A stretch of DNA of 64,000 nt from Reyranella soli. Lineage in GTDB: Bacteria > Pseudomonadota > Alphaproteobacteria > Reyranellales > Reyranellaceae. A program made the position numbers and the translations under genes. The stretch lies in NCBI RefSeq assembly GCF_007992495.1, contig NZ_BKAJ01000069.1:36160-100159 (forward strand), given 5' to 3'. Below are positions 50,560 to 61,776 of this stretch, one piece after another. Below the pieces are notes generated by a model. That model made no database searches. It saw nothing but the letters and a program-made list of their open reading frames with translations, and was not told the DNA's origin. Within the stretch, counting starts at the first letter, position 1. The number at the start of each line of letters is the position of its first letter.

Positions 50560-51747
50560 CTATTGTGCGCCGCCCTTGAACCAGCGCGCAATCAGGCGTC
50601 GCTCGGCATCGGTAATATGGGTCAGGTTGCCAGGCGGCATGACCCGGGTCACCCAGACCTGCTGGTTGATCATCGCCGCCCGGGCCCGGATTTCCTCGGG
50701 CGTTTCGAGGAGGACGCCCTTGGGCGGCGCGGCGAAGCCTTCCTGCGTGGGCTTGGTGGCGTGGCAGGATTGGCAGCGTTCCTTGAAGATCGGCTGGACC
50801 TCGGCAAAGGACGCGGGTGGGCCGATGTCGGCCTCGGGTCGGGGCAGGGAGACGATGGCGGTGATCGCCAGCATGACCAGTCCTGCCGCCAGCACCAGAG
50901 GGTTCTGGTTGCCCTTGTGGCGCTGCACGAACCACACCCGCACGAGGGCGCCAGATGCCGAGATCAGGAGCAGCAGGACCCAGTTCCACGGATGCCCGTA
51001 CAGCCCGGCGTAGTGGTTGCTGATCATGGTGAACAGCACAGGCAGCGTGAAATAGGTGTTGTGGACCGAGCGCTGGCGGCCCATCAGCCCGTACTTCGGA
51101 TCGGGTGTGCGGCCTTCTTCCTTGGCCTTCACCAGCTCGCGCTGGCCGGGGATGATCACGAAGTAGACGTTCAGCACCATGATGGTGCCGAGCATCGCGC
51201 CGAAATGGAGGTAGGCGCCGCGACCGGAGAACAGGTGGCAGAGCGCCCAGGCCGACACGGCGCAATAGATGATGAGCAGGCCGCCCAGGAGGGCATCGTC
51301 CTCGCCGAAGGCCGAGCGGCAGAGCCCGTCATAGACCAGCCAGCCCAGCACCAGGAAGCCGAGGCCGATGGCGATCGCCTCGACTTTGGTGAGCGGCATC
51401 ACCGACGGGTCGATCAGCGCCACTTCCGCGCCGTAGTAGTAGACCAGGCACAGCAGGAAGAAGCCCGTGATCAGGGTGGTGTAGGCCTCCCACTTGAACC
51501 AGTGCAGCTCGGGCGGAAGCTTCTCTGGCGCCAGCGTGAACTTCTTGGCGGTGTAGAAGCCGCCGCCATGGACCGCCCAGACCTCACCGCCGATGCCCTT
51601 GGCGGCGTCGGCCGGATCGAGCGGCGGATGAAGATGGTTGTCCAACCAGATGAAATAGAAGGAAGCGCCGATCCAGGCGATGCCCACGATCATGTGGGCC
51701 CAGCGCAGCACCAGATTGAGCCATTCAACGACGAAAGCAGCATCCAT
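50560..51747 (-). CDS. puuD: Urate hydroxylase PuuD (membrane, cytochrome c)
   Basis: 395 residues. At least seven hydrophobic segments ([60 protein letters not shown], others) are followed by a c-type cytochrome domain with the heme motif CQSCH and a Met ligand in [10 protein letters not shown]. PuuD oxidises urate to 5-hydroxyisourate, feeding electrons to the respiratory chain. It is divergent from malate synthase, and both lie on the path purine, allantoin, glyoxylate, malate. Confidence 0.93.
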   Translation of the reverse strand: MDAAFVVEWLNLVLRWAHMIVGIAWIGASFYFIWLDNHLHPPLDPADAAKGIGGEVWAVHGGGFYTAKKFTLAPEKLPPELHWFKWEAYTTLITGFFLLCLVYYYGAEVALIDPSVMPLTKVEAIAIGLGFLVLGWLVYDGLCRSAFGEDDALLGGLLIIYCAVSAWALCHLFSGRGAYLHFGAMLGTIMVLNVYFVIIPGQRELVKAKEEGRTPDPKYGLMGRQRSVHNTYFTLPVLFTMISNHYAGLYGHPWNWVLLLLISASGALVRVWFVQRHKGNQNPLVLAAGLVMLAITAIVSLPRPEADIGPPASFAEVQPIFKERCQSCHATKPTQEGFAAPPKGVLLETPEEIRARAAMINQQVWVTRVMPPGNLTHITDAERRLIARWFKGGAQ

Positions 51748-51838
51748 GCGTTGTCGTAGCGCCTTGCCCCAAGTGCTCTCAAGGCCCTATATCGCGCTCC
51801 CCTGCGAGCAAATTAGCGATTTTGAGGGAGTGCATATA

Positions 51839-53449
51839 GTGGCGTTGGATCTTCCCGAAGGCGTTTCGATCGACGGCGTCATCAACCCCGATTTCGAGAA
51901 AGTGCTCACCAAGGAGGCAGTGGCCTTCGTCGCCGACCTGCAGCGCCGCTTCAATCCACGCCGGGAGGAACTGCTGGCCGCCCGGGCCGAACGCCAGCAG
52001 CGGCTGGATGCCGGGGAGAAGCCGGATTTCCTACTCGAGACGGCGCAGATCCGGGAGAGTGACTGGACCGTGGCACCCCTGCCGCAGGACATCCTCGACC
52101 GCCGCGTCGAGATCACCGGGCCGGTCGATCGCAAGATGATCATCAATGCCCTGAACTGCGGCGCCAACGTCTTCATGGCCGATTTCGAGGATGCCAGCAC
52201 GCCTACTTGGACCAACATGGTCGACGGGCAGTTCAACCTGGCGAGCGCCGTGCATCGCGAGATCGACTATGTCGATCCGCAGTCGGGACGCGAATACCGG
52301 CTGAATGAGAAGACCGCCGTGCTCTTCGTGCGGCCGCGCGGCTGGCACCTGCCGGAAAAGCACATGACCGTCGACGGCGTGCCGATGTCGGGCTCGCTGT
52401 TCGATTTCGGCCTGTACTTCTTCCACAACGCGGCGGAGCTCGTGGCGCAGGGCACCGGCCCGTACTTCTATCTGCCCAAGATGGAGAGCCATCTCGAGGC
52501 GCGGCTGTGGAACGACGTGTTCGTCCATGCCCAGGATGCGCTCGGCATCCCGCAGAAGACGATCAAGGCCACGGTGCTGATCGAGACCATCCTCGCGACC
52601 TTTGAGATGGACGAGATCCTGTGGGAGCTGCGCGATCACTCGGCCGGCCTCAATTGCGGCCGCTGGGACTACATCTTCAGCTTCATCAAGAAGTTCCGCG
52701 AGCAGGAGTGGTCGGTTCTGCCTGATCGCGCCCAGGTCACCATGACGGCGCATTTCCTGCGCTGCTACAGCCAGCTCCTGATCAAGACCTGCCATCGCCG
52801 CGAGGTCCATGCCATGGGCGGCATGGCCGCTCAGATCCCGATCAAGAACGATCCTGCGGCCAATGAGGCGGCGATGGAGCGCGTGCGCGCCGACAAGAAG
52901 CGCGAAGCGAGCGATGGTCACGACGGCACCTGGGTCGCCCATCCCGGCCTGGTGGAGATCGCCAAGGCGGAGTTCGACGCGGTGATGAAGGGCGCCAACC
53001 AGATCGCCCGCAAGCGGCAGGACGTGCACGTCAGCGCGGCCGACCTGATCGTCGCGCCCGAGGGTACCAAGACCGAGGCCGGCCTGCGCCAGAACGTGGC
53101 CGTCGGTATCGGCTACGTCGAGGCGTGGCTGCGCGGCATCGGCTGCGTGCCGCTGTTCAACTTGATGGAGGATGCCGCCACCGCCGAGATCAGCCGCGCG
53201 CAGGTCTGGCAGTGGGTGCGCCATGGCCAGACCCTGCAGGACGGCCGGCCGGTCACGAAGGAGTTCGTGCGCGAGATCGTGCGCGAGGAGAACGACAAGG
53301 TGAAGGCGGCGATGGGCGAGGACGCCTACGCCAAGGGCCGCTACGAGGATGCGGCCCAGCTCATGATCGACCTGGTCGAGCAGCCGGTCTTCGAGGAGTT
53401 CCTGACCCTGCCGGCCTACGAGCGCATCCTGGCCGACGAGAAGGCATAG
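51839..53449 (+). CDS. aceB: Malate synthase A
   Basis: 536 residues from GTG 51839, with GAGGGAG 8 bases upstream; that length is right for the family. Motifs: [91 protein letters not shown], and [20 protein letters not shown]. It condenses glyoxylate with acetyl-CoA to malate in the cytosol. No isocitrate lyase is seen here, so the glyoxylate could come from purine or oxalate-related steps. Confidence 0.95.
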   Translation: MALDLPEGVSIDGVINPDFEKVLTKEAVAFVADLQRRFNPRREELLAARAERQQRLDAGEKPDFLLETAQIRESDWTVAPLPQDILDRRVEITGPVDRKMIINALNCGANVFMADFEDASTPTWTNMVDGQFNLASAVHREIDYVDPQSGREYRLNEKTAVLFVRPRGWHLPEKHMTVDGVPMSGSLFDFGLYFFHNAAELVAQGTGPYFYLPKMESHLEARLWNDVFVHAQDALGIPQKTIKATVLIETILATFEMDEILWELRDHSAGLNCGRWDYIFSFIKKFREQEWSVLPDRAQVTMTAHFLRCYSQLLIKTCHRREVHAMGGMAAQIPIKNDPAANEAAMERVRADKKREASDGHDGTWVAHPGLVEIAKAEFDAVMKGANQIARKRQDVHVSAADLIVAPEGTKTEAGLRQNVAVGIGYVEAWLRGIGCVPLFNLMEDAATAEISRAQVWQWVRHGQTLQDGRPVTKEFVREIVREENDKVKAAMGEDAYAKGRYEDAAQLMIDLVEQPVFEEFLTLPAYERILADEKA

Positions 53450-53452
53450 TCA

Positions 53453-53534
53453 TGCCGGAGCGCGGACCTCCAGGTCCGCTCAAGTAATCGCTTCAACGAT
53501 AAGATGAGCGGACCTGGAGGTCCGCGCTCCGGCA
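53453..53534. repeat. 30-bp perfect inverted repeat (terminator or REP-like)
   Basis: The arms TGCCGGAGCGCGGACCTCCA... (53453-53482) and ...GGTCCGCGCTCCGGCA (53505-53534) are exact reverse complements with a 22-base loop. Each arm contains the smaller palindrome GCGGACCT-CC-AGGTCCGC. It sits between convergent genes and could stop transcription from both sides. It resembles a dispersed palindromic element. Confidence 0.85.
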
Positions 53535-53539
53535 AGAGA

Positions 53540-54814
53540 TCAGTGCCGGCTGAGCTCGGCCCGGCCCACCACCATGTGATGGACCTCGTCCGGGCCGTCG
53601 GCCAAGCGCAGGGTGCGCTGCTGGGCGTACATCTCGGCCAGCGGCGTCCATTGCGAGATGCCGGTGGCGCCGTGGATCTGGATGGCCTGGTCGATGATCT
53701 GGCACACCCGCTCCGGCACCATGGCCTTCACCATGCTGACCCACACGCGGGCCTCGCGGTTGCCCAGCACGTCCATCGCCCTGGCGGCCTTCAGAACCAT
53801 CAGCCGCATGGCCTCGATCTCGATGCGGGCGCGCGACACGGTCTCGAGGTTCTTGCCGAGCGCGATCAGGTTCTTGCCGAACGCCTGGCGCGTCGAGCCG
53901 CGCTTGACCATCAGGTCGAGCGCCTTCTCGGCGGCGCCGATCGAGCGCATGCAGTGGTGGATACGGCCCGGTCCGAGGCGGACTTGCGAGATCTCGAAGC
54001 CGCGGCCTTCGCCCAGCAGGATGTTTTCCTTGGGCACCCGGACATTCTCGAACTTGATATGCATGTGGCCACGCGGCGCGTGATCGTGGCCGAAGACGCA
54101 CATCGGCCCCAGGATCTTCACGCCGGGCGTGTCGATGGGCACCAGGATCTGCGACTGCTGGAACTGCGGTGAGGCGTCGGGGCTGGTCTTGACCATGGTG
54201 ATCATGATCTTGCAGCGCGGATCGCCGGCACCGGAGATGTAGTACTTCTCGCCGTTGATGACCCAGTCGTCGCCGTCGAGCTCGGCGCGGGTGGCGACGT
54301 TCTTGGCATCCGACGAGGCGACGTTCGGCTCGGTCATCGCATAGGCCGAGCGGATCTCGCCGTTGAGCAGCGGCTTCAGCCACTTCTCCTTCTGCTCCGG
54401 CGTGCCGACCTTCTCCAGCACTTCCATGTTGCCGGTGTCCGGCGCCGAGCAGTTCAGAGACTCCGACGCGAGCGGCTGCTTGCCGAGCTCGGCGGCGATG
54501 TAGGCGTAGTCGAGGTTGGTGAGGCCGCGGCCGATCTCCGAGCCGGGCAGGAAGAAGTTCCACAGGCCAGACTTCTTGGCCTTGTTCTTGGCGCCCTCGA
54601 GCAGCTCGAGCTGCCCGGGCGCCCAGCTCCAGTTATCCTTGCGGCCTTCGCCCAGCTCGAAGAACTTGTCCGAGATCGGCGCGACGTTCTCCTCGATATG
54701 CTTCATCACCGCGTCGAACAGGGGCTGGGCCTCCTTCGACATGGCGAGGTTGTTGAGCTCGGGATTGTTGAGGTCGGGACGCACCGGCGCGTCCCGCTTG
54801 GCCATCACGTTCAT
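53540..54814 (-). CDS. Acyl-CoA dehydrogenase
   Basis: 424 residues. FAD/acyl-CoA dehydrogenase motifs: YAYIAAELGKQPLASESLNC, AYAMTEPNVASSDAKNVATR, WVINGEKYYISGAGDPRCKI, QIHGATGISQWTPLAEMYAQ and TLRLADGPDEVHHMVVGRAE at the end. The LRLADGPDEVH ending is of the ACAD11/FadE-like subgroup. It oxidises an acyl-CoA to trans-2-enoyl-CoA. It is downstream of the oxalate block on the same strand but separated by a repeat, so probably an independent unit. Confidence 0.92.
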   Translation of the reverse strand: MNVMAKRDAPVRPDLNNPELNNLAMSKEAQPLFDAVMKHIEENVAPISDKFFELGEGRKDNWSWAPGQLELLEGAKNKAKKSGLWNFFLPGSEIGRGLTNLDYAYIAAELGKQPLASESLNCSAPDTGNMEVLEKVGTPEQKEKWLKPLLNGEIRSAYAMTEPNVASSDAKNVATRAELDGDDWVINGEKYYISGAGDPRCKIMITMVKTSPDASPQFQQSQILVPIDTPGVKILGPMCVFGHDHAPRGHMHIKFENVRVPKENILLGEGRGFEISQVRLGPGRIHHCMRSIGAAEKALDLMVKRGSTRQAFGKNLIALGKNLETVSRARIEIEAMRLMVLKAARAMDVLGNREARVWVSMVKAMVPERVCQIIDQAIQIHGATGISQWTPLAEMYAQQRTLRLADGPDEVHHMVVGRAELSRH

Positions 54815-54892
54815 CGGGGTCTCCTCTTTCTTGCTGGAGAGACCCTAAAGCGAATTCCGGAAAGGCGAAACCTTGCGGACACGACTCACGTT

Positions 54893-54984
54893 CCTCTCCC
54901 CCGCTAGGGGGAGAGGATAGGAGAGGGGGCTGCGACAGCTCGTGCAACCCCCTCTCCCAACCTCTCCCCCTAGCGGGGGAGAGG
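54893..54984. repeat. Intergenic palindromic repeat
   Basis: The outer arms CCTCTCCCCCGCTAGGGGGA... (54893-54916) and its reverse complement (54961-54984) are 24 bases each. Inner arms GAGAGGGGG (54921-54929) and CCCCCTCTC (54948-54956) are exact. The whole forms a long branched hairpin. It is of a kind dispersed through Rhizobiales-like genomes. Confidence 0.85.
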
Positions 54985-55015
54985 AGCATGAGTGCTGCGC
55001 GTGGGGAGGAGGTCC

Positions 55016-56713
55016 TTAGAACAGGCCGACAATCTTGCCGTCAGGGCCGATATCGATGCTGTTGGCAGCCGGGACCTTGGGCAGGCCGGGCATGGTCATG
55101 ATGTCGCCGCACACCGCCACCACGAACTCCGCCCCAGCCGACAGGCGAACTTCGCGCACCGTCACCACATGGTCGTTCGGCGCCGCCTTGGAATCGGGGT
55201 TGGTCGAGAAGCTGTACTGCGTCTTGGCGATGCACACCGGCACTTTGCCGAAGCCCATGGCCTCGAACGAGGCGAGCTGGTCCTGCACCGGCTTGGCGAT
55301 GGCAATGTCGCGGGCGCGATAGATCTCCTTGGCAATGGTGCGGATCTTTTCGACCAGCGGCATGTCGTCGGGATAGAGCAGCTTCATGTTGCTCTTGCCA
55401 CTGTCGACCGCCTTGACCACGGCACGGGCCACATCGGCGGCGCCCTTGCCACCCTCGGCCCAGTGATCGGCCATCACCGCCTCGACGCCGAGCTTGGCGC
55501 AGGCCGACTTCACCAGGGCGATCTCGGCGTCGGTGTCGGCGCTGAAGCGGTTGATCGACACCACCGGCACCAGCCCGAATTTTTGGACATTCTCGACATG
55601 GCGCTGCAGGTTGGACATGCCCACTTCGAGCGCCTTCAGGTTCTCGGTCTTGAGGTCTTCCTTCTTCACGCCACCATGCATCTTGAGCGCGCGGATGGTC
55701 GCCACCAGCACCACCGCATCGGGCTTGAGCCCGGTCTTGCGGCACTTGATGTCGATGAACTTCTCACCGCCCAGATCGGCGCCGAAGCCTGCTTCGGTGA
55801 CCACGTAGTCGGCGAGCTTCAGCGCCGTCGTCGTGGCGAGCACCGAGTTGCAGCCGTGGGCGATGTTGGCGAACGGGCCGCCATGGATGAAGGCGGGCGT
55901 GCCCTCGAGCGTCTGCACCAGGTTGGGCGCAAGCGCATCCTTCAGCAGCACCGCCATCGGCCCATGCGCCTTGAGGTCGGCGGCGCGCACCGGCTTACGG
56001 TCGCGCGTGTAGGCCACGATGATGTTGCCCAGCCGCGTCTTCAGGTCCTCGAGGTCCTTGGCCAGGCAGAAGATCGCCATGACCTCGGAAGCCACGGTGA
56101 TGTCGAAACCGTCCTCGCGCGGGAAGCCGTTGGCGACTCCGCCCAGCGACGACACCATCTGGCGCAGGCTGCGGTCGTTCATGTCGATGGCGCGACGCCA
56201 GGCGACGCGGCGGCCGTCGATGCCGAGGGCGTTGCCCCAGTAGATGTGATTGTCGATCAGCGCCGACAGCAGGTTGTGTGCGGCGCCGATGGCGTGGAAG
56301 TCGCCGGTGAAGTGAAGGTTGATGTCCTCCATGGGCACGACCTGGGCGTAGCCGCCGCCGGCCGCGCCGCCCTTCATGCCGAAGGACGGTCCGAGCGACG
56401 GCTCGCGCAGGCAGAGCATGGCCTTCTTGCCGATATGGTTCAGCGCGTCGGTCAGGCCCACCGTGGTCGTGGTCTTGCCTTCGCCGGCCGGCGTCGGCGA
56501 GATCGCCGATACCAGGATCAGCTTGCCGTTGGGCTTGTCCTTCAGCGACTTGACGTAGTCCATCGAGACCTTGGCCTTATAGTGGCCGTAGGGATCGAGG
56601 TTCTCCGGCGCGATGCCCAGTTTCTCTTTGGCCAGCTCCATGATCGGCCGTTTGATGGCTTCCTGGGCGATCTGGATGTCGGTCTTTGGATTGGTGTGCT
56701 GAGACGCAGGCAT
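55016..56713 (-). CDS. fhs: Formate-tetrahydrofolate ligase
   Basis: 565 residues from ATG 56713 with AGAGGAAA upstream. The start is [20 protein letters not shown], followed by [58 protein letters not shown] and an ending [10 protein letters not shown], all hallmark features. It ATP-dependently makes 10-formyl-THF from formate. In this block it captures formate released in oxalate breakdown. Confidence 0.96.
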   Translation of the reverse strand: MPASQHTNPKTDIQIAQEAIKRPIMELAKEKLGIAPENLDPYGHYKAKVSMDYVKSLKDKPNGKLILVSAISPTPAGEGKTTTTVGLTDALNHIGKKAMLCLREPSLGPSFGMKGGAAGGGYAQVVPMEDINLHFTGDFHAIGAAHNLLSALIDNHIYWGNALGIDGRRVAWRRAIDMNDRSLRQMVSSLGGVANGFPREDGFDITVASEVMAIFCLAKDLEDLKTRLGNIIVAYTRDRKPVRAADLKAHGPMAVLLKDALAPNLVQTLEGTPAFIHGGPFANIAHGCNSVLATTTALKLADYVVTEAGFGADLGGEKFIDIKCRKTGLKPDAVVLVATIRALKMHGGVKKEDLKTENLKALEVGMSNLQRHVENVQKFGLVPVVSINRFSADTDAEIALVKSACAKLGVEAVMADHWAEGGKGAADVARAVVKAVDSGKSNMKLLYPDDMPLVEKIRTIAKEIYRARDIAIAKPVQDQLASFEAMGFGKVPVCIAKTQYSFSTNPDSKAAPNDHVVTVREVRLSAGAEFVVAVCGDIMTMPGLPKVPAANSIDIGPDGKIVGLF

Positions 56714-56742
56714 CGGACGTTTCCTCTCGATTACGAAAACAA

Positions 56743-56848
56743 CCTCACCCTGAGGAGCCACGCGAAGCGTGGCGTCTCGAAGGGTGGAGCCAGTCTTTTT
56801 GTTGCCCACCCTTCGAGACGCGCCCTGCGGGCGCTCCCCAGGGTGAGG
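56743..56848. repeat. Intergenic palindromic repeat
   Basis: The outer arms CCTCACCCTG (56743-56752) and CAGGGTGAGG (56839-56848) and inner arms CGTCTCGAAGGGTGG (56773-56787) and CCACCCTTCGAGACG (56806-56820) are exact. This type is common between genes in Bradyrhizobium-like genomes. It separates fhs from the formyltransferase gene. Confidence 0.85.
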
Positions 56849-56867
56849 AAGTTCGTTTGCTCCAAGC

Positions 56868-57797
56868 TCAGACCAGTCGCGCGCCAACAGCGAGCTTGGC
56901 GGCCGCCGCCCATTCGCCGGCCGCGACTTTCGGGCCGTCGGCAGGCTTCACGCGCAGGACCTTGATGCGGCCGTCAGGCACGACGACGGTGAAGCCGTCA
57001 GCCGAGACGTCGACGATCTCGCCATACTTGCCGCCGATCCCCTTGGGATCGCGTGCCGGCAGGGGCTGGATGTCGAAGATCTGCAGGTTCTTGCCGTCGA
57101 TCGTCGTCCAGGCGCCGGGCGCGGGATTGCAGCCGCGGATCAGCGGATCGATCTGGCGCCACGATTTGCCCCAGTCGATGCGGGCGATATCGGCCGTGGC
57201 ACGGCCTTCGTAGGTGGCCTTCGACTCGTCCTGCTTGATGCGCGGCGCTTTGCCCGCCTTCACCAGGTCGACCGATTCCAGCATGGCGTCGACGCCCATC
57301 GGGAACAGGCGGTCGAAGTAGACCGTGCCCAGCGTGTCCTTCGGACTGATCGGCGTCGTCTTCTGCAGCAGCACGTCACCGGTATCGAGACCGTTGTCGG
57401 GCCAGAAGATCGAGAGGCCGGTTTCCTTCTCACCCAGGATGATCGGCCAGTTGATCGCGCTGGCGCCGCGGTAGGCCGGCAGCAGCGACGGGTGGTACTG
57501 GATCGAGCCGTGCGTCGGGATGTTCAAGAACTCCTCGGGCACGAACAGGGTCACGAAAGCCATGACCTGCAGGTCGGGCTTCAGCGCCTTGAACTCTTCC
57601 CATACCTCGGGCTTGCGGTAGGAGGCGGGTTGGAACACCGGCAGCTTGGCCGCCAGCGCCGCCTCCTTCAGCGGATCGGCCTTCTGGCCGGGCTTCTCCG
57701 GCGCCACATAAACGCCGACGATGTTTTCGCCGCGCTTCAGCAGCGCTTCCAGCACGGCCTTGCCGAAGGCCTGCTGGCCATGGACCACGATGCGCAT
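56868..57797 (-). CDS. 10-formyl-THF hydrolase/formyltransferase (ALDH1L1 N-terminal-like)
   Basis: 309 residues. The formyltransferase core includes [60 protein letters not shown] and [20 protein letters not shown], ending with a C-terminal-domain segment [30 protein letters not shown] and the IFW.D.GLDTGD motif fit the hydrolase domain of 10-formyl-THF dehydrogenase better than tRNA formyltransferase. It lies between frc and fhs, probably in the same transcript with frc. Confidence 0.82.
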   Translation of the reverse strand: MRIVVHGQQAFGKAVLEALLKRGENIVGVYVAPEKPGQKADPLKEAALAAKLPVFQPASYRKPEVWEEFKALKPDLQVMAFVTLFVPEEFLNIPTHGSIQYHPSLLPAYRGASAINWPIILGEKETGLSIFWPDNGLDTGDVLLQKTTPISPKDTLGTVYFDRLFPMGVDAMLESVDLVKAGKAPRIKQDESKATYEGRATADIARIDWGKSWRQIDPLIRGCNPAPGAWTTIDGKNLQIFDIQPLPARDPKGIGGKYGEIVDVSADGFTVVVPDGRIKVLRVKPADGPKVAAGEWAAAAKLAVGARLV

Positions 57798-57803
57798 GAT
57801 GTT

Positions 57804-59231
57804 CTACTCCGCCGCTTGGGCCTTCGGTGCCTCGCCCGTCGCGCCCGATGCCTTGATCTCGGCGATCTCGCGCGGCGTGAACTTCAGCACCTTGGTCAGG
57901 ATCTCGTCGGTGTGTTCGCCCAGGAGAGGCGAACGCTTCACTTCGGAGATCGAGTCGGAGAGCTTGATCGGATTGCCGACCGACAGGTACTTGCCGCGTT
58001 TCGGATGGTCGACCTCGACGATGGTGCCGGTGTGGCGCAGCGACGGCTCCTCGGCCAGCTCCTTCATCGACAGGATCGGACCGACGGGAATGTCGAGCGC
58101 GTTGCACTCGTTCATGACGTCGAACTTGCTCTTGGTCATGGTCCACTGCTCGATGCGCTCGAAGATCTCCTTCAGACGGGGCAGGCGGGCCGGCGGCTTG
58201 GCGTAGTCCGGATGGGTCTTCCAGTCGGGCTGGCCGATCAGGTCGCAGATCTTCTCCCAGACCGGCGCCTGGGTGATGAAGTAGATGTAGGCGTTGGGAT
58301 CGGTCTCCCAGCCCTTGCACTTCAGGATGACGCCCGGCTGGCCGCCGCCGGAGTCGTTGCCGGCGCGCGGCACAGCATCGCCGAACGGGATGCCCTGGCC
58401 GTACTGCGTGTATTCCTTGAGCGGGCCGTGGGCGAGGCGCTGCTGGTCGCGCAGCTTGACGCGGCAGAGATTCAGCACGCCATCCTGCATCGAAGCCAGC
58501 ACGCGCTGGCCGCGGCCGGTGCGCTTGCGCTGGTAGAGGGCGCTCACGATGCCCAGCGCCAGGTGCAGGCCGGTGCCGGAATCGCCGATCTGCGCGCCGG
58601 TGACCAGCGGGATGCCGTCATGGAAGCCCGTGGTCGAGGCCGCGCCGCCGGCGCACTGCGCCACGTTCTCGTAGACCTTGCAGTCCTCATAGGGTCCGGG
58701 GCCGAAGCCCTTCACCGAGGCCACGATCATGCGCGGGTTCAGCGCATGGATGTGCTCCCAGGTCAGCCCCATGCGGTCGAGCGCGCCCGGTGCGAAGTTC
58801 TCGACCAGCACGTCACAGGTCTTCACCAGGCGCTCCAGAACCTTCATGCCCTCCTTGCTCTTGGAATCGAGCGTGATGGAGCGCTTGTTGTGGTTGAGCA
58901 TGGTGAAATAGAGGCTGTCGGCGCCCGGCACGTCGACGAGCTGGCCGCGCGTGATGTCGCCCGTGCCCGGCCGCTCGACCTTGATCACGTCGGCGCCGAA
59001 CCAGGCCAGCAGCTGCGTGCAGGTCGGTCCGGACTGGACGTGGGTGAAGTCGAGGATCTTCACGCCGTCGAGCGCCTTGCCGTCCTCGCCCCAGGCCTTC
59101 TTCGAAACCTTCGGCAGGCCGTTGCCGTTCGCCTTCTTGGCGACGACCTTGAGCACCGGCTTCTTGGCCGCCTTGGCTTTCTTGGAAGCCTTGTCCTTGC
59201 TCTTCGCCTTCTTGTCCTTCTTCTTAGCCAT
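57804..59231 (-). CDS. frc: Formyl-CoA:oxalate CoA-transferase with Lys-rich N-terminal extension
   Basis: 475 residues. The first ~48 are a Lys/Ala tract ([18 protein letters not shown]), unlike usual Frc, which start near [20 protein letters not shown]. The CoA-transferase III core has [34 protein letters not shown], the catalytic-Asp segment [11 protein letters not shown], and [20 protein letters not shown]. It swaps CoA from formyl-CoA to oxalate. It follows oxc and precedes the formyltransferase by 6 bases. Confidence 0.93.
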   Translation of the reverse strand: MAKKKDKKAKSKDKASKKAKAAKKPVLKVVAKKANGNGLPKVSKKAWGEDGKALDGVKILDFTHVQSGPTCTQLLAWFGADVIKVERPGTGDITRGQLVDVPGADSLYFTMLNHNKRSITLDSKSKEGMKVLERLVKTCDVLVENFAPGALDRMGLTWEHIHALNPRMIVASVKGFGPGPYEDCKVYENVAQCAGGAASTTGFHDGIPLVTGAQIGDSGTGLHLALGIVSALYQRKRTGRGQRVLASMQDGVLNLCRVKLRDQQRLAHGPLKEYTQYGQGIPFGDAVPRAGNDSGGGQPGVILKCKGWETDPNAYIYFITQAPVWEKICDLIGQPDWKTHPDYAKPPARLPRLKEIFERIEQWTMTKSKFDVMNECNALDIPVGPILSMKELAEEPSLRHTGTIVEVDHPKRGKYLSVGNPIKLSDSISEVKRSPLLGEHTDEILTKVLKFTPREIAEIKASGATGEAPKAQAAE

Positions 59232-59273
59232 GTCTTTCTCCGGTCGCTTGAATGTCGTTGATGCCGCGAAGAC

Positions 59274-61004
59274 CTACTTCTTGCGCAGCTTGCTTTGCGG
59301 ATTGAGGTTGCCGATGCGGCCGCTCTCGGCGCCGGCTGCCGGGTCGATGACGGCGTTGATCAATGTCGGCTTGCCTGAGTCGAGCGCCTCGTTGACCGCG
59401 CGCCGCAGGTCGTCGGGCGTGGTGGCGTTCACGCCGACGCCGCCGAAGGCCTCGGCCATCTTGTCGTAGCGCGCGCCCTTCACGAAAGCCGTCGTCGCCG
59501 GGTCCGAGCCGCCGCCGGTGTTCACACCGTCGCCGCGATAGATGCCGTCGTTGTTGAAGACCACGACGCAGACCGGCAGCTTGTATCGGCAGATCGTCTC
59601 GATCTCCATGCCGCAGAAACCGAAAGCGCTGTCGCCTTCGACCGCCAGCACGGGATGGCCGGTCTCGACGGCGGCGGCGATGGCCGAGCCCATGCCGACA
59701 CCCATGACGCCCCAGGTGCCGACATCGAGCCGCTTGCGCGGCTTGTACATGTCGATCGCGCCGCGGGCGAGATCGAGGGTGTTGGCGCCCTCGTTGACCA
59801 GGATCGTGTCCGGCCGCTCCTTGATGATGGTGCGCAGCGCACCCAGCGCGCCGTGATAGTCCATCGGCGATTTGTTGTTCATGAAGCGCGGCGCCATCTT
59901 GGCGATGTTCTCGTCGCGCTTGGCCGTGACCGTGCCGGTCCAGTCGGCGGGCGCCTTCGGCCAGCTGCCACCCATGCCGTCGAGCAGGGCCTCGACGCAG
60001 GAGCCAATATCGCCGACCACGGGGGCGGCGATTTCGACGTTGCTGTCCATTTCGCGCGGCTCGATGTCGACGTGGATGAACTTCTTGGGCGCGTCGCCCC
60101 AGGTCCTGCCCTTGCCGTGTGAGAGCAGCCAGTTGAGCCTGGCGCCGATCAGCATGACGACGTCCGAGTCCTTCAGCACCGTCGAGCGGGCCGCACCGGC
60201 GCACTGCGGATGCATGTCCGACAACAGGCCCTTGGCCATGCTCATCGGCAGGAAGGGCACGCCGCTCTTCTCCACCAGCGCCTTGATCGCGTCGTCGGCT
60301 TGGGCGTAGGCGGCCCCCTTGCCCAGGATGATCAGCGGCCGCTTGGCGGCCTTCAGCACATCGAGGGCGCGCTTGACCGCGGCCGGGCCCGGGAACTGCG
60401 CCGGCGCGGCATCGACCACCTTGACCAGCGACTTGGCGCCGACATCGGCATTGATGACCTGGGCGAAGAGCTTGGCGGGCAAGTCCAGATAGACGCCACC
60501 CGGACGGCCGGACACCGCGGCGCGAATGGCGCGCGCGAGGCCGATGCCGATGTCCTGCGCGTGCAGCACGCGATAGGCCGCCTTGCACAAGGGCTTGGCG
60601 ATGGCGAGCTGGTCCATCTCCTCGTAGTCGCCCTGCTGCAGGTCGACGATCTCGCGCTCCGACGAACCCGAGACCAGGATCATGGGGAAGCAGTTGGTGG
60701 TGGCATGGGCGAGCGCCGTCAGGCCGTTGAGGAAGCCGGGCGCGGAGACGGTGAGGCAGACGCCGGGCTTCTTGGTCAGGAAGCCTGCGATCGCCGCGGC
60801 GTAGCCCGCGTTCTGCTCGTGACGGAACGACAGCACGCGGATGCCGGCGGCCTGCGCCAGGCGGCCGAGGTCGGTGATGGGAATCCCCGGCACACCATAG
60901 ATCGTGTCGATGCCGTTCAGCTTCATGGCATCGATGACGAGGCTGAAGCCGTCCGTCAGGTCCTGGGTCTCGTCTACTGTTTCCTTGAGTGCTGCTTCGG
61001 CCAT
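59274..61004 (-). CDS. oxc: Oxalyl-CoA decarboxylase
   Basis: 576 residues from ATG 61004 with GGGAGGAA upstream. ThDP-dependent: catalytic Glu in [17 protein letters not shown], ThDP-Mg motif [17 protein letters not shown] with [14 protein letters not shown], and a [15 protein letters not shown] start. It decarboxylates oxalyl-CoA to formyl-CoA. It lies between the GntR regulator and frc and defines the oxalate catabolic block. Confidence 0.95.
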   Translation of the reverse strand: MAEAALKETVDETQDLTDGFSLVIDAMKLNGIDTIYGVPGIPITDLGRLAQAAGIRVLSFRHEQNAGYAAAIAGFLTKKPGVCLTVSAPGFLNGLTALAHATTNCFPMILVSGSSEREIVDLQQGDYEEMDQLAIAKPLCKAAYRVLHAQDIGIGLARAIRAAVSGRPGGVYLDLPAKLFAQVINADVGAKSLVKVVDAAPAQFPGPAAVKRALDVLKAAKRPLIILGKGAAYAQADDAIKALVEKSGVPFLPMSMAKGLLSDMHPQCAGAARSTVLKDSDVVMLIGARLNWLLSHGKGRTWGDAPKKFIHVDIEPREMDSNVEIAAPVVGDIGSCVEALLDGMGGSWPKAPADWTGTVTAKRDENIAKMAPRFMNNKSPMDYHGALGALRTIIKERPDTILVNEGANTLDLARGAIDMYKPRKRLDVGTWGVMGVGMGSAIAAAVETGHPVLAVEGDSAFGFCGMEIETICRYKLPVCVVVFNNDGIYRGDGVNTGGGSDPATTAFVKGARYDKMAEAFGGVGVNATTPDDLRRAVNEALDSGKPTLINAVIDPAAGAESGRIGNLNPQSKLRKK

Positions 61005-61026
61005 GCGTTCCTCCCGAATTCCTCTC

Positions 61027-61716
61027 TCAGTCCAGATAATCGGCGTGCTTTGCGACATGCTCGGCGAGACCGAGCGCATGCTGGCGCACCAGGTCCTCGG
61101 CGCGCTCGGTGTCGCGCGCCTCTAGTGCCTGGATGATATTCATGTGATCGCGGATCGAGCGGTCGACGCGGTCATCTTCGCCGATCGTGGCGCCGCGGAT
61201 CATGCGCATGTGGGTGAACAGGTTCTCCGCCAGCCGGATCAGCGCCTTGTTGCCGCTGAGCTCGATGATGCTTTGGTGAAAGTTGATGTTGACCTCGGAA
61301 TAGTCGTCGAGCTTGGCGTGCAGCTTGTCGCCTTCGAAGGTCGTGAACATTCGCCGCAACCCGGCAATGTCCTCGTCGCTGGCGTGCTCGGTGATCAGGC
61401 GCGCCGCCATGCTTTCCAGCGCGGCCCAGGCCTGGATCAGCTCGATCACCTCGCCCTTGGTCTTGCGCACGACATAGACGCCGCGGCGCGGGACGGAGCG
61501 GACGAAGCCCTCGCGCTCGAGCTGCGCCATCGCCTCGCGTACCGGCGTGCGCGAGATCCCGAAATCCTGCGCGAGCTGGCGCTCATCGAGGCGGATGTCC
61601 GTACGCGAACGATAGATGCCTGAGGACGTGATGACGTTCCGCAAGGCCGCATAGGCCTTGTCCTTGAATGTCTCCCGACTATCGATCGGGGCGACCACCA
61701 GGCGCGCTTCGCTCAT
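61027..61716 (-). CDS. GntR-family regulator (FCD type)
   Basis: 229 residues from ATG 61716. The winged helix covers about 20-85 ([40 protein letters not shown]) and the FCD domain begins with [20 protein letters not shown]. The FCD metal/ligand site has [14 protein letters not shown] and an [14 protein letters not shown]is set. It lies 22 bases upstream of oxc and probably controls the oxalate genes in response to an organic acid. Confidence 0.9.
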   Translation of the reverse strand: MSEARLVVAPIDSRETFKDKAYAALRNVITSSGIYRSRTDIRLDERQLAQDFGISRTPVREAMAQLEREGFVRSVPRRGVYVVRKTKGEVIELIQAWAALESMAARLITEHASDEDIAGLRRMFTTFEGDKLHAKLDDYSEVNINFHQSIIELSGNKALIRLAENLFTHMRMIRGATIGEDDRVDRSIRDHMNIIQALEARDTERAEDLVRQHALGLAEHVAKHADYLD

Positions 61717-61762
61717 GGAAACGGACTGTTCCCTCGTTGCTGCCGGCCCCACCGGCTTATAC

Positions 61763-61774
61763 ATTATTCATAAT
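61763..61774. promoter_or_regulatory. Candidate GntR operator
   Basis: ATTATTCATAAT is a palindrome (5-base arms) located about 47 bases upstream of the GntR start, within an AT-rich segment that likely includes the -10 (TATTAT on the minus strand). Probable autoregulatory site. Confidence 0.45.
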
Positions 61775-61776
61775 AC

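Noticed and set aside
54992..56965. 657-codon plus-strand frame over fhs
   Set aside because: The same region codes for formate-THF ligase on the minus strand with all signature motifs.
56868..57797. Methionyl-tRNA formyltransferase (Fmt) as the primary call
   Set aside because: The [16 protein letters not shown] and IFW.D.GLDTGD motifs fit the 10-formyl-THF dehydrogenase hydrolase domain better, and def is not adjacent.
57492..59261. 589-codon plus-strand frame over frc
   Set aside because: Shadow frame; the Frc core is unmistakable on the other strand.
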